From NCBI RefSeq assembly GCF_023101765.2, contig NC_064233.1:124001-188000 (forward strand): DNA of 64,000 bases, given 5' to 3'. Of this stretch, positions 10,750 through 24,241 are shown in pieces (the stretch's first letter is position 1; each line of letters starts with the position of its first letter). The notes beneath the pieces are model-generated. The model worked only from the letters and a program-made list of their open reading frames with translations, searched no databases and was not told the origin of the DNA. Source of the DNA: Spodoptera frugiperda (Eukaryota; Arthropoda; Insecta; Lepidoptera; Noctuidae). The position numbers and the translations under genes were made by a program.

Positions 10750-12757
10750 ATGGTTGTCGAGAGTTTTAGCTGGAGTGAAGAAGTGGAGTCGGCCGGTATG
10801 TACCCGTAGAAATACTAAGGATTTTTTTAAATTCCTATTCGAAACAAAATCTAATTAATCTTTTCCCACAGATCCCATGATAATGGAAGAACAACGGGAG
10901 ACTAGGAGAGACTCCGTCAACTCCATCGAGCCCGAGGTAAAGACTCCACAAACACCGGAGACTAAATCCTCGGTGGACGAGGAAGACGGAGCTTTAAAGG
11001 ACTTGCTCCGGGTCGATGAACAATATTATCCCTTATTGGCCTTGGTATGTAACATTATATTTTCTTAAATTATTTTACTTACTAATTAATAACTGGGGAC
11101 ATGATTGTTAATTTATTGACTCATCTTTGTTACAGTTGGAACAATTTTCCCCTGAAGACGACGGCATCCAATTCAACATAAAGTTGAAACAGTTTGAGAC
11201 TACAATGTCATCCATGTGTCCGGACGACTCGCGTGTGCAGTAAGTATTTATCTATTTCTTTTTTTTTCAAATTATATCTTCTACTAGTATCTTATTCTCA
11301 TCGTGTCCCGTAAATATTACTAATAATTTTATTTTACTTTGTCTAGACAAGCATTCGCGACGTTCCGCGCGGCGGCCCTGCGGTGCCCGGTGATGGCGCG
11401 TAAGCTGGCCGCAGTGGGTGTTTCGTTCACTCGCCAGCAGAACAAGCCACTGCTTCGTAGAACCCTCCTTAATGTCGTCATGCAGGACACTTTCTCCAGT
11501 AAGTACCCTTTCCCAAGATCTATTTACCCCTTTGAATTCAGTTCACCCGGTTTTACCGCAATCCCCTCGAATTGAACTTCTGCTCGAAGCTTCGTAAAAA
11601 CTTCTTAAGGAATATATCAAATAATTGTCATCTTCTTCAACAGAACTGGACGTGCTACAGCGCTCAAATCCGCTGTTCCTCGTCAACGCTGCGAATCTGA
11701 TGGGGGATTACTTCGCCAACGCTCGCCTCAGTAACGGCGACAAGCTTCACTTTCTAGCTGAGCCACTACTGCAATACTTGCGTGCTTTACTCGCCGCCCA
11801 TGATACACGTGCACATCACAGTCTCGCTGCACAAGTAAGTTTCAAACGAACATTTATTATTTTGTAAAAAATGCTGTTTTATTGCCAAACACATACATTC
11901 ATTGTTTAGTAACATTGTGACAGCTAAGCAGATTAAAATACTAATATGTAACTTTCTTTTGTCCACAGTTAATGCAAAACGGTCGCGAGCTACTCTCCGT
12001 AGTAGCTCAAGAGATGGACGAGCTCTCGGTCTCGATCCGTCTCCGTCTGCTCTCGCCCCCACCAGTCAGCACAACGTGGCTACTACTCTCCGCAGACCTT
12101 TGCCTCAACAAGTTTCTTCCCCTACCGACTACGCTGCAACAGTTTTACACCGCTCATCTGGTAACAACCACGGAAGAAAATGTCAGTGAAGCCAGCTATA
12201 GATGTTGGAAGAAAAGCCCCGAGAAGAACGAGAATAAACCAGATGCTGCGGCGCTTGCAGAAGAAGTCAGTCAAAGTATATCTCAGATTAGTCTGCGTAA
12301 TAATGAGGACACGAAGCCTAAGAAAGAACCAATCTCAGTTAGCCAAGATACATGGACAGGTGATGATACCTTAAGGAAAAGATACGACCTTAACTCTTGG
12401 CGGCAAACAGAAGAGACGAGAATAAAGGCTAATGACTGCCAACAAGGGGGGGATATCTTCCAAAGTCACCCCGAAAGAAATGTGTCTCAGGCCCCAGAAA
12501 AGCCAAAATTAGGCGTTGGAGCTAGGTTATTGAGACTTAGAGCCCTCTCAAAGGAATCAATCTCAGTCAGCGAAGACACATGGTCAGGACCCGACTCCCG
12601 CCCGCCGCACATAAGTATGAGATCACGAAAGGGGAGGATTAATGGAAAGAAAGACGGAACAACAGCCAAGGCGACCCCAAGACGCCATGTCGCCGAAGTA
12701 CCGCGCAGCGCCAAATACTGGGGCCACGACGACCGATGCGTCAAACATTATAGTTAG
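10750..12757 (+). CDS. MIF4G-like protein, array copy 2
   Basis: Exons: 10750-10795, 10872-11044, 11136-11239, 11347-11498, 11644-11834 and 11969-12757, encoding 484 residues. The protein matches copy 1 except for Pro instead of Ser in the exon 6 segment RLLSPPPVS. The N-terminal acidic segment, MIF4G-like helices and tail motifs RYDLNSWRQ and KYWGHDDRC are unchanged. Intron 4 is 4 bp shorter than in copy 1. Splice borders are intact, so the copy is potentially functional. Expression cannot be judged from sequence. Its own conserved upstream segment ends at the ATG at 10750. Confidence 0.8.
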
Positions 12758-13543
12758 TAGGAATGTCTTGTATGTATGTATGTAAATAATTATTAATTTA
12801 GGGAATTGTACAAATGAAATTGTTACTTAAACCAAAAATGTTATAAATGTTGTTTATATTACTTATGAAATGTATTAAATAGTTGTAAAATAATTATACT
12901 TTAATGTAATGTAATAATAATCAATGAATAAAATAATTTTTGATAACTTCAAATTCGATATTTTCTATAAAACCCCTTATTCCTGACACAGCTAAGGAAT
13001 ACAAATTCAACATTCTGTAAGTTTCACTTCATAATAGACTCATAAACAACTATTAGCATTAGTCTTATCGTATATTATAGAAAAGGTTATTTTTAATTCG
13101 TACCACACGATGCTACGGCGTAGCAGGTGATACTACGGTGTAGTAAAATCTGACGAAATAGACTGTAGTTTAGACTTGTTTACACTTGTTTGCCATCACG
13201 AGCATTACCAAAGCCTTGTTCCAAAGTTTCCTCACAAACCAAAAAGAAAACGAAATCTAATTCTATAGACAAGACAGTGGACGCACTTACACCCCTGTTT
13301 CACCATAATTTCCGAGAATATAGCGCCCGTATGAAGCCGGGGTGTATTGTTAGTACGTAGGGAAGCGTGGGAAAGTAGATAAGGTGTAGACCAAGTCTTA
13401 TATATTGTGGTACCTATTTGTTAAACAATGATCGATTTGGTAGTTTCTTGGAAACAGAAGCGATAATTGTTGTATGTATACCTGACTAGACATTCCAACG
13501 TGATAACGACATCGGTATCCGCTCACAATGTCATTTTCGCAAA

Positions 13544-13902
13544 ATGATATCCAATTACAAAATATCAGGCGACGCATTGGGTAATTTTTGTGACTTATCC
13601 AAGGCGTTCGACTGTGTCCCTCATGATACACTGATCAGGAAGCTATCCCATTATGGAATACGAGGCAACTCTCTGGACCTACTTATCTCATACTCTGATA
13701 GGATTCAGAGAGTCGAAATTAACGGAAAAATTTCCGCCGGGTCTATTGTTAAGGTGGGTGTTCCGCAGGGGTCAAATCTCGGCCCATTTTTATTTCTTAT
13801 TTATATTATAGTGATTCACCTTATCTTGTAAGAGGTAACCATGGAATTGTACTGTTTGCTGATAATACCTCTTTACCATTTAAACCCAAACGTAGAAAAT
13901 GA
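13544..13902 (+). pseudogene. Jockey-type RT remnant, unit 3
   Basis: This has the same open fragment as unit 1, with DLSKAFDCV and GVPQGSNLGP and without the GT insertion. It ends in the same FADN-containing frame break. Confidence 0.8.
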
Positions 13903-15329
13903 GTCAGTTGTCATGTAAATAGTGCTCTCCCGAAATTAGTACACTGACACATGCGTGCTGCCATCTGAATAGGTGCGGTCATACAGTTGTTGTATTTCCT
14001 CTAAAGACCACTACAGAATCCGTTTGCACGGTTTTCGGTCACGGTTTATTTGAACGTCTGAGTTAGTTTTGGCCAGTCTCATCTAGTTATTTAAGAGATT
14101 GACGTGAAAAAGTGTCATCTTGTAACCTATTTGCAAAAAAATAAATATCTATAGAATTAGATTTCGTTTTCTGTCTTGTTTTTGTAAGGAAACTTTTGAA
14201 CATTACTCACGTAAATATACTGAGTAAAGCTCTACTAGTTTCGAATCTAAGATAAGCAGCGTGCGCATACGCGGTAACGTCGCGCAGCCTACGTGACGTC
14301 GCGTCAGTAGGCTTAGTCTTTAGGTTACGATAGCCGACCTTATCGCTTACCTAACGCGTTCTCTTCCAGGAAACGTTTGAGCATTATAAAATACCACGCT
14401 TGCTTTAGGCGGATTAGCAATTTCAAACTTATATTATATTGGAAATAATAATTCAACACTGGACGTTATTAATGCTTTGACGGCAGAAATTGTAGAACAG
14501 TAGATTTAGGTAAAAGGTACATAAATGTATTACGAAATTTATCGATCCCGAAAAAGCATTTGATCCTAGCGAACTGGCTAACCTCCTCTAACCTTAATTT
14601 AATCTTGGAATACCACATTGACTATTTCTTTGAATGTCTGTTCCATTGAGTTCCATTTAACAATTCGTTAAAATATGTCCTTTACAATTGAGTGGTCACA
14701 CCTGTCGATCTATATGGATTCGGGTGCTGGGCCATGAGAAAGGCGGGTGAAAGAAGTTTGCCTACAGCAGAGATGAGGATGCTGCGATGGATATGTGGCG
14801 TGATGGGACTAGACAATATAATACACGGCTATGTAAATGAAACTTAAGAGCAGCGCTCTCTCGTCTCTCTAAATATGGGAATCTGTACATCCCAACATAC
14901 ATTCTGTCTGTATATGGAACTGAAGGCTTCAAAAAGCTTCTGAGCATTTTATTGCATTAATGAACGAAAACCAATTTAATCTTGTTTTCATCATACCTTA
15001 TTCTACTGGTCAATTTATTTGTAATAACTTCTTTAACAATATAAGTCAGAAAGAGATAGCCACATATGACTACACAGCAATTGATGCGTTAGATAAGGAC
15101 AAAATATACAATAGTGAAAAAGTGAGATAGCAAAACACAAAAGGTGTGCGTTAGAGAGAGACAGCGTATCACTTCTCCCCACCACGTATTGTATGTTGTT
15201 AACACAATACAAGTTGTAGGCTAGCAGTTCACCCGTCACTTCGCCAGTTGCTCTTGTGACATCGCACTGTATAGTCGTGTACCGAGTGTGCATCAGTATT
15301 GAAATTAATTTTGTAATCATTTAATAAAC

Positions 15330-17298
15330 ATGGTTGTCGAGAGTTTTAGCTGGAGTGAAGAAGTGGAGTCGGCCGGTATGTACCCGTAGAAATACTAAGG
15401 ATTTTTTTAAATTCCTATTCGAAACAAAATCTAATTAATCTTTTCCCACAGATCCCATGATAATGGAAGAACAACGGGAGACTAGGAGAGACTCCGTCAA
15501 CTCCATCGAGCCCGAGGTAAAGACTCCACAAACACCGGAGACTAAATCCTCGGTGGACGAGGAAGACGGAGCTTTAAAGGACTTGCTCCGGGTCGATGAA
15601 CAATATTATCCCTTATTGGCCTTGGTATGTAACATTATATTTTCTTAAATTATTTTACTTACTAATTAATAACTGGGGACATGATTGTTAATTTATTGAC
15701 TCATCTTTGTTACAGTTGGAACAATTTTCCCCTGAAGACGACGGCATCCAATTCAACATAAAGTTGAAACAGTTTGAGACTACAATGTCATCCATGTGTC
15801 CGGACGACTCGCGTGTGCAGTAAGTATTTATCTATTTCTTTTTTTTTCAAATTATATCTTCTACTAGTATCTTATTCTCATCGTGTCCCGTAAATATTAC
15901 TAATAATTTTATTTTACTTTGTCTAGACAAGCATTCGCGACGTTCCGCGCGGCGGCCCTGCGGTGCCCGGTGATGGCGCGTAAGCTGGCCGCAGTGGGTG
16001 TTTCGTTCACTCGCCAGCAGAACAAGCCACTGCTTCGTAGAACCCTCCTTAATGTCGTCATGCAGGACACTTTCTCCAGTAAGTACCCTTTCCCAAGATC
16101 TATTTACCCCTTTGAATTCAGTTCACCCGGTTTTACCGCAACCCGGTTTTACCGCAAATAAATAATTGTCATCTTCTTCAACAGAACTGGACGTGCTACA
16201 GCGCTCAAATCCGCTGTTCCTCGTCAACGCTGCGAATCTGATGGGGGATTACTTCGCCAACGCTCGCCTCAGTAACGGCGACAAGCTTCACTTTCTAGCT
16301 GAGCCACTACTGCAATACTTGCGTGCTTTACTCGCCGCCCATGATACACGTGCACATCACAGTCTCGCTGCACAAGTAAGTTTCAAACGAACATTTATTA
16401 TTTTGTAAAAAATGCTGTTTTATTGCCAAACACATACATTCATTGTTTAGTAACATTGTGACAGCTAAGCAGATTAAAATACTAATATGTAACTTTCTTT
16501 TGTCCACAGTTAATGCAAAACGGTCGCGAGCTACTCTCCGTAGTAGCTCAAGAGATGGACGAGCTCTCGGTCTCGATCCGTCTCCGTCTGCTCTCGCCCC
16601 CACCAGTCAGCACAACGTGGCTACTACTCTCCGCAGACCTTTGCCTCAACAAGTTTCTTCCCCTACCGACTACGCTGCAACAGTTTTACACCGCTCATCT
16701 GGTAACAACCACGGAAGAAAATGTCAGTGAAGCCAGCTATAGATGTTGGAAGAAAAGCCCCGAGAAGAACGAGAATAAACCAGATGCTGCGGCGCTTGCA
16801 GAAGAAGTCAGTCAAAGTATATCTCAGATTAGTCTGCGTAATAATGAGGACACGAAGCCTAAGAAAGAACCAATCTCAGTTAGCCAAGATACATGGACAG
16901 GTGATGATACCTTAAGGAAAAGATACGACCTTAACTCTTGGCGGCAAACAGAAGAGACGAGAATAAAGGCTAATGACTGCCAACAAGGGGGGGATATCTT
17001 CCAAAGTCACCCCGAAAGAAATGTGTCTCAGGCCCCAGAAAAGCCAAAATTAGGCGTTGGAGCTAGGTTATTGAGACTTAGAGCCCTCTCAAAGGAATCA
17101 ATCTCAGTCAGCGAAGACACATGGTCAGGACCCGACTCCCGCCCGCCGCACATAAGTATGAGATCACGAAAGGGGAGGATTAATGGAAAGAAAGACGGAA
17201 CAACAGCCAAGGCGACCCCAAGACGCCATGTCGCCGAAGTACCGCGCAGCGCCAAATACTGGGGCCACGACGACCGATGCGTCAAACATTATAGTTAG
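15330..17298 (+). CDS. MIF4G-like protein, array copy 3
   Basis: Exons: 15330-15375, 15452-15624, 15716-15819, 15927-16078, 16185-16375 and 16510-17298, encoding 484 residues. The predicted protein equals that of copy 2, including the RLLSPPPVS variant. The rearranged intron 4 (16079-16184) still has intact GT and AG ends, a branch region and a pyrimidine-rich acceptor. Splicing should therefore be preserved despite the shorter intron. Confidence 0.8.
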
Positions 17299-18084
17299 TA
17301 GGAATGTCTTGTATGTATGTATGTAAATAATTATTAATTTAGGGAATTGTACAAATGAAATTGTTACTTAAACCAAAAATGTTATAAATGTTGTTTATAT
17401 TACTTATGAAATGTATTAAATAGTTGTAAAATAATTATACTTTAATGTAATGTAATAATAATCAATGAATAAAATAATTTTTGATAACTTCAAATTCGAT
17501 ATTTTCTATAAAACCCCTTATTCCTGACACAGCTAAGGAATACAAATTCAACATTCTGTAAGTTTCACTTCATAATAGACTCATAAACAACTATTAGCAT
17601 TAGTCTTATCGTATATTATAGAAAAGGTTATTTTTAATTCGTACCACACGATGCTACGGCGTAGCAGGTGATACTACGGTGTAGTAAAATCTGACGAAAT
17701 AGACTGTAGTTTAGACTTGTTTACACTTGTTTGCCATCACGAGCATTACCAAAGCCTTGTTCCAAAGTTTCCTCACAAACCAAAAAGAAAACGAAATCTA
17801 ATTCTATAGACAAGACAGTGGACGCACTTACACCCCTGTTTCACCATAATTTCCGAGAATATAGCGCCCGTATGAAGCCGGGGTGTATTGTTAGTACGTA
17901 GGGAAGCGTGGGAAAGTAGATAAGGTGTAGACCAAGTCTTATATATTGTGGTACCTATTTGTTAAACAATGATCGATTTGGTAGTTTCTTGGAAACAGAA
18001 GCGATAATTGTTGTATGTATACCTGACTAGACATTCCAACGTGATAACGACATCGGTATCCGCTCACAATGTCATTTTCGCAAA

Positions 18085-18443
18085 ATGATATCCAATTGCA
18101 AAATATCAGGCGACGCATTGGGTAATTTTTGTGACTTATCCAAGGCGTTCGATTGTGTCCCTCGTGAAACACTGATCAAGAAGCTATCCCATTATGGAAT
18201 ACGAGGCAACTCTCTGGATCTTCTTATCTCATACTCTGATAGGATTCAGAGAGTCGAAATTAACGGAAAAATTTCCGCCGGGTCTATTGTTAAGGTGGGT
18301 GTTCCGCAGGGGTCAAATCTCGGCCCATTTTTATTTCTTATTTATATTATAGTGATTCACCTTATCTTGTAAGAGGTAACCATGGAATTGTACTGTTTGC
18401 TGATAATACCTCTTTACCATTTAAACCCAAACGTAGAAAATGA
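18085..18443 (+). pseudogene. Jockey-type RT remnant, unit 4
   Basis: This is the same RT fragment with changes found only here: the DCVP segment is followed by RETLIKK rather than HDTLIRK. It is the most divergent of the seven array copies of this remnant. Confidence 0.8.
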
Positions 18444-19868
18444 GTCAGTTGTCATGTAAATAGTGCTCTCCCGAAATTAGTACACTGACACATGCGTGCT
18501 GCCATCTGAATAGGTGCGGTCATACAGTTGTTGTATTTCCTCTAAAGACCACTACAGAATCCGTTTGCACGGTTTTCGGTCACGGTTTATTTGAACGTCT
18601 GAGTTAGTTTTGGCCAGTCTCATCTAGTTATTTAAGAGATTGACGTGAAAAAGTGTCATCTTGTAACCTATTTGCAAAAAAATAAATATCTATAGAATTA
18701 GATTTCGTTTTCTGTCTGGTTTGTAAGGAAACTTTTGAACATTACTCACGTAAATATACTGAGTAAAGCTCTACTAGTTTCGAATCTAAGATAAGCAGCG
18801 TGCGCATACGCGGTAACGTCGCGCAGCCTACGTGACGTCGCGTCAGTAGGCTTAGTCTTTAGGTTACGATAGCCGACCTTATCGCTTACCTAACGCGTTC
18901 TCTTCCAGGAAACGTTTGAGCATTATAAAATACCACGCTTGCTTTAGGCGGATTAGCAATTTCAAACTTATATTATATTGGAAATAATAATTCAACACTG
19001 GACGTTATTAATGCTTTGACGGCAGAAATTGTAGAACAGTAGATTTAGGTAAAAGGTACATAAATGTATTACGAAATTTATCGATCCCGAAAAAGCATTT
19101 GATCCTAGCGAACTGGCTAACCTCCTCTAACCTTAATTTAATCTTGGAATACCACATTGACTATTTCTTTGAATGTCTGTTCCATTGAGTTCCATTTAAC
19201 AATTCGTTAAAATATGTCCTTTACAATTGAGTGGTCACACCTGTCGATCTATATGGATTCGGGTGCTGGGCCATGAGAAAGGCGGGTGAAAGAAGTTTGC
19301 CTACAGCAGAGATGAGGATGCTGCGATGGATATGTGGCGTGATGGGACTAGACAATATAATACACGGCTATGTAAATGAAACTTAAGAGCAGCGCTCTCT
19401 CGTCTCTCTAAATATGGGAATCTGTACATCCCAACATACATTCTGTCTGTATATGGAACTGAAGGCTTCAAAAAGCTTCTGAGCATTTTATTGCATTAAT
19501 GAACGAAAACCAATTTAATCTTGTTTTCATCATACCTTATTCTACTGGTCAATTTATTTGTAATAACTTCTTTAACAATATAAGTCAGAAAGAGATAGCC
19601 ACATATGACTACACAGCAATTGATGCGTTAGATAAGGACAAAATATACAATAGTGAAAAAGTGAGATAGCAAAACACAAAAGGTGTGCGTTAGAGAGAGA
19701 CAGCGTATCACTTCTCCCCACCACGTATTGTATGTTGTTAACACAATACAAGTTGTAGGCTAGCAGTTCACCCGTCACTTCGCCAGTTGCTCTTGTGACA
19801 TCGCACTGTATAGTCGTGTACCGAGTGTGCATCAGTATTGAAATTAATTTTGTAATCATTTAATAAAC

Positions 19869-21758
19869 ATGGTTGTCGAGAGTTTTAGCTGGAGTGAAGA
19901 AGTGGAGTCGGCCGGTATGTACCCGTAGAAATACTAAGGATTTTTTTAAATTCCTATTCGAAACAAAATCTAATTAATCTTTTCCCACAGATCCCATGAT
20001 AATGGAAGAACAACGGGAGACTAGGAGAGACTCCGTCAACTCCATCGAGCCCGAGGTAAAGACTCCACAAACACCGGAGACTAAATCCTCGGTGGACGAG
20101 GAAGACGGAGCTTTAAAGGACTTGCTCCGGGTCGATGAACAATATTATCCCTTATTGGCCTTGGTATGTAACATTATATTTTCTTAAATTATTTTACTTA
20201 CTAATTAATAACTGGGGACATGATTGTTAATTTATTGACTCATCTTTGTTACAGTTGGAACAATTTTCCCCTGAAGACGACGGCATCCAATTCAACATAA
20301 AGTTGAAACAGTTTGAGACTACAATGTCATCCATGTGTCCGGACGACTCGCGTGTGCAGTAAGTATTTATCTATTTCTTATTATTTTTTCAAATTATATC
20401 TTCTACTAGTATCTTATTCTCATCGTGTCCCGTAAATATTACTAATAATTTTATTTTACTTTGTCTAGACAAGCATTCGCGACGTTCCGCGCGGCGGCCC
20501 TGCGGTGCCCGGTGATGGCGCGTAAGCTGGCCGCAGTGGGTGTTTCGTTCACTCGCCAGCAGAACAAGCCACTGCTTCGTAGAACCCTCCTTAATGTCGT
20601 CATGCAGGACACTTTCTCCAGTAAGTACCCTTTCCCAAGATCTATTTACCCCTTTGAATTCAGTTCACCCGGTTTTACCGCAATCCCCTCGAATTGAACT
20701 TCTGCTCGAAGCTTCGTAAAAACTTCTTAAGGAATATATCAAATAAATAATTGTCATCTTCTTCAACAGAACTGGACGTGCTACAGCGCTCAAATCCGCT
20801 GTTCCTCGTCAACGCTGCGAATCTGATGGGGGATTACTTCGCCAACGCTCGCCTCAGTAACGGCGACAAGCTGCACTTTCTAGCTGAGCCACTACTGCAA
20901 TACTTGCGTGCTTTACTCGCCGCCCATGATACACGTGCACATCACAGTCTCGCTACACAAGTAAGTTTCAAACGAACATTTATTATTTTGTAAAAAAATG
21001 CTGTTTTATTGCCAAACACATACATTCATTGTTTAGTAACATTGTGACAGCTAAGCAGATTAAAATACTAATATGTAACTTTCTTTTGTCCACAGTTAAT
21101 GCAAAACGGTCGCGAGCTACTCTCCGTAGTAGCTCAAGAGATGGACGAGCTCTCGGTCTCGATCCGTCTCCGTCTGCTCTCGCCCCCACCAGTCAGCACA
21201 ACGTGGCTACTACTCTCCGCAGACCTTTGCCTCAACAAGTTTCTTCCCCTACCGACTACGCTGCAACAGTTTTACGCCGCTCACTTAGTTTCAACCACGG
21301 AAGAAAATGTCAGTGAAGTCAACTACAGACCTTGGAAGAAAAGCCCCGAGGAGAACGTGGATATCATCCGCAAAAACATATCTCAGCCGAGGCCAGAACC
21401 ACGCGTTGGTGCTCGGCTACTGAGGGAAGATGGACAAAATGCCTACAACACTAGAAATACAAAATTAAATATAAAAGCAAGGCTCGACCTGAACACGTGG
21501 CGGCAGCCGAAGGAAGAAACAATGGAAGTTGTGGACCGTCTCCAAGAAGACGACCGGACGAGTGTCGGTACCACCAGGACAGCGGTGACCACTTCCAAAT
21601 TCACCAATAGTCGAATGTCTTCCAGACCTCGGGGGAACCCAATGTCTGCCCACCGAGATACGATAGAAACCCGGACAGCTAGAAATAACCTCAGGAGTCG
21701 ATACGATCTCAACTCGTGGCGGCAGGCCCTGAAGGAGAAAGAGGGAGATGACGTTTAG
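19869..21758 (+). CDS. MIF4G-like protein, array copy 4, variant tail
   Basis: Exons: 19869-19914, 19991-20163, 20255-20358, 20469-20620, 20770-20960 and 21096-21758, encoding 442 residues. The N-terminus and MIF4G-like domain match the other copies apart from an Ala-to-Thr change near the end of exon 5 and the Pro variant in exon 6. From about residue 283 (YAAHLVSTT) the tail is different and shorter. It carries two DLN-WRQ motifs, LDLNTWRQ and a C-terminal RYDLNSWRQ, plus VGARLLR. It lacks the KYWGHDDRC ending that every other copy has. Splicing is intact, so this looks like a structural variant rather than a pseudogene, although decay through loss of the 3' end is possible. Confidence 0.78.
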
Positions 21759-22124
21759 CCTCCAAGATAATTTTACATTTAATAGTATAGTAAGTTAGTG
21801 GCTAGTAACAAGTGGCCAGAAAATGTTTTTAAATAATTGTGTATATTATTAGTTACAAACATGTATTAAATAGTTTTAAGATATCCTTTAATGTAATAAT
21901 GTGTAAATCAATGAATAAAATATATTTTGATAACTTCAAATTCCATTTTTTCTATAAAATCCCTGATTCCCGACACAGCTAAGGAATACAAATTCAACAT
22001 TCTGTAAGTTTCACCTGACATAATAAAATCACTCAAACTCATAAACAACTGTTAGCATTAGTCTAATTAAATCCGTAGCACATGATGCTACGGCGTAGCA
22101 GACGATACTACGGCGTAGTACACA
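21759..22124 (+). other. 3' flank of copy 4
   Basis: The 3' UTR is unlike that of copies 1-3. It resembles the one after copy 7 ('tattaaatagtttt', then AATAAA near 21914). It ends with the palindrome pair tgctacGgcgtagca and tactacGgcgtagta at 22087-22120. Confidence 0.6.
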
Positions 22125-23330
22125 CATACATTACTCACGCCTGTCTTCCATGGGTGTAGGCAGAGAACACCTCTTTCGCTTCATCAACAGTCATCGGTCT
22201 TTTCATGCATGTTCGTTGGTTAAAGGTACTTTTAATTTGGCCCTTCTTGAATATATCGCCAATCTGGTCGATATATGTCCGTCTAGGGCGCCCTCTACCG
22301 ACGGCCCCATTCATATGTGCCTTGTATATTTTTGCCATAAATCTATTTTCATCCATTATTTCTACATGTTTAAACCAACGAAAGATTCGCTTTTCAATCC
22401 TTGTCACCACATCGTCTTTCAAGCCACACTCTTCTCTAAAAACACTATTTTTCACTCAACTTTACTCCACACATACTACTAAGGGCTATCATTTCCAACA
22501 CAGTGATCCTGCTTTCGTGCCACACTCATGATTCACCACCATACATAAGCGTAGGTACCAATACACGCCGTAGTAAGTCGAGCTTTGCTGGACATAATCA
22601 GGATTAGGAGTCGACTAAAATTCATCCCTCACCACTCTATCGTAAGCCTTTTCGAAGTAAATAAAGGCATAGCGGTGTTTCGATAGGGCTTCCTGAAATG
22701 CACCTTAACGAAAAGACTTGATCCGTATATCCCATTCCCTTTCGAAATCCCCCTTGCACATCTCAGATTTCCTTCTCAGTCACATCTATCACGCTTTCAA
22801 TCAATATCTTGGCATACAACTTTCCTACTACGCTTAGAAGGCTTATACCGCGATAATTTTTGTACTCCTGCTGTAACCCTTTTCCTTTATAAAGTGGCAC
22901 AATTGCGGCCTTGGTCCAGTCTCCAGGCACACAACCTGATCGCCAACACTTATTAAACAGTAGATACAGTAGGCTTGCAATTACACCTCCGTCTCCTGTT
23001 ACCATTTCAGTAGTTATCCTATCATTCATCATCTTTCGAACTATCCCTTTCAAATAGATTCTCAAAATATTCCTTCCACTGTTTTAAAACATCCTTACTT
23101 TCACCAATTAAATCACACTCCCGTTTATATCTCTTATCATATCTACTTTCGAGTTTCCAACGTTGCCTCTGGCAGTTCTAACCAGATGCCAGAATACTTT
23201 AAGATTGGCTCGAGAGTTCCGTGAAAATTTAATTTCAATCATTCCTTTGCATTCCTTTTTCTTCTTGCTAACTAACTCTCTTTTTACAACGAACGAATTA
23301 TTTCTTTTTCATACTATCTAGCACTCTACT
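22125..23330 (-). pseudogene. Non-LTR retrotransposon remnant (RT to C-terminus)
   Basis: On the minus strand the order is normal for a LINE ORF. It starts with GCVPGDWTKAAIVPLYKGKG and NYRGISLLSVVGKL (RT fingers, 23065-22763). Next comes a palm motif with FEKAYDRVVRDEF (near 22650), then SKARLTT (near 22590). The C-terminal part has GRGRPRRTYIDQI and RIFRWFKHVE (22455-22135). Stops and frame breaks separate the blocks, so it is inactive. The family resembles that of the fragment at 37211-37930. Confidence 0.78.
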
Positions 23331-23882
23331 ATTTGCCTTTGATAACAAAATAGTGTAAAACTACTTTGTGTAGACACAGGTAGTTTCTTTACAAAAGAAT
23401 TAACAAATATGTCGGCACATCAAATGCTTTTATTGTTCTAAAATATTCATTGTTTACTAGACACTAGATATACCTTAGCTGTTGCTATTACCGTAGTTTG
23501 TTGTGAATTAAATCTCTCTACTTATAATTAAACTTGTTTGACATCACGACCAAAGCCTACCTAAGTTTCCTCACAAACCAAAAAGAAAACGAAATCTAAT
23601 TCTATAGACAAGACAGTGGACGCACTTACACCCCTGTTTCACCATAATTTCCGAGAATATAGCGCCCGTATGAAGCCGGGGTGTATTGTTAGTACGTAGG
23701 GAAGCGTGGGAAAGTAGATAAGGTGTAGACCAAGTCTTATATATTGTGGTACCTATTTGTTAAACAATGATCGATTTGGTAGTTTCTTGGAAACAGAAGC
23801 GATAATTGTTGTATGTATACCTGACTAGACATTCCAACGTGATAACGACATCGGTATCCGCTCACAATGTCATTTTCGCAAA

Positions 23883-24241
23883 ATGATATCCAATTGCAAA
23901 ATATCAGGCGACGCATTGGGTAATTTTTGTGACTTATCCAAGGCGTTCGACTGTGTCCCTCATGATACACTGATCGGGAAGCTATCCCATTATGGAATAC
24001 GAGGCAACTCTCTGGACCTACTTATCTCATACTCTGATAGGATTCAGAGAGTCGAAATTAACGGGAAAATTTCCGCCGGGTCTATTGTTAAGGTGGGTGT
24101 TCCGCAGGGGTCAAATCTCGGCCCATTTTTATTTCTTATTTATATTATAGTGATTCACCTTATCTTGTAAGAGGTAACCATGGAATTGTACTGTTTGCTG
24201 ATAATACCTCTTTACCATTTAAACCCAAACGTAGAAAATGA
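23883..24241 (+). pseudogene. Jockey-type RT remnant, unit 5
   Basis: The open fragment matches unit 1 with minor changes (a Gly replaces the Arg of DTLIRK). There is no GT insertion. It ends in the same FADN frame break. Confidence 0.8.

Larger units (their letters stand above)
8821..13400 (+). repeat. Array unit 2
   Basis: A complete 4,580-bp unit. It differs from unit 1 by a handful of bases, a GT insertion in the RT remnant and a 4-bp deletion in intron 4. Its left edge is the right-hand copy of the TA duplication of the 4.3-kb insertion. Confidence 0.92.
13401..17941 (+). repeat. Array unit 3
   Basis: A 4,541-bp unit, slightly short because part of intron 4 is lost. There the 17-bp sequence around 'acccggttttaccgcaa' (near 16127-16157) occurs twice in place of about 60 bp present in the other units. 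Confidence 0.92.
17942..23739 (+). repeat. Array unit 4 (long, with divergent 3' part)
   Basis: This 5,798-bp unit matches its neighbours through the fifth exon and the start of the sixth, then departs. The gene's tail, the 3' flank and an added LINE fragment (22130-23330) are unlike units 1-3 and 5-6. The flank at 23340-23530 closely matches the region after unit 7 (38650-38900). Its RT remnant also carries private base changes. Confidence 0.9.

Noticed and set aside
22150..22531. Two + strand frames of about 110 codons
   Set aside because: They are antisense to a clear LINE C-terminal remnant on the minus strand.
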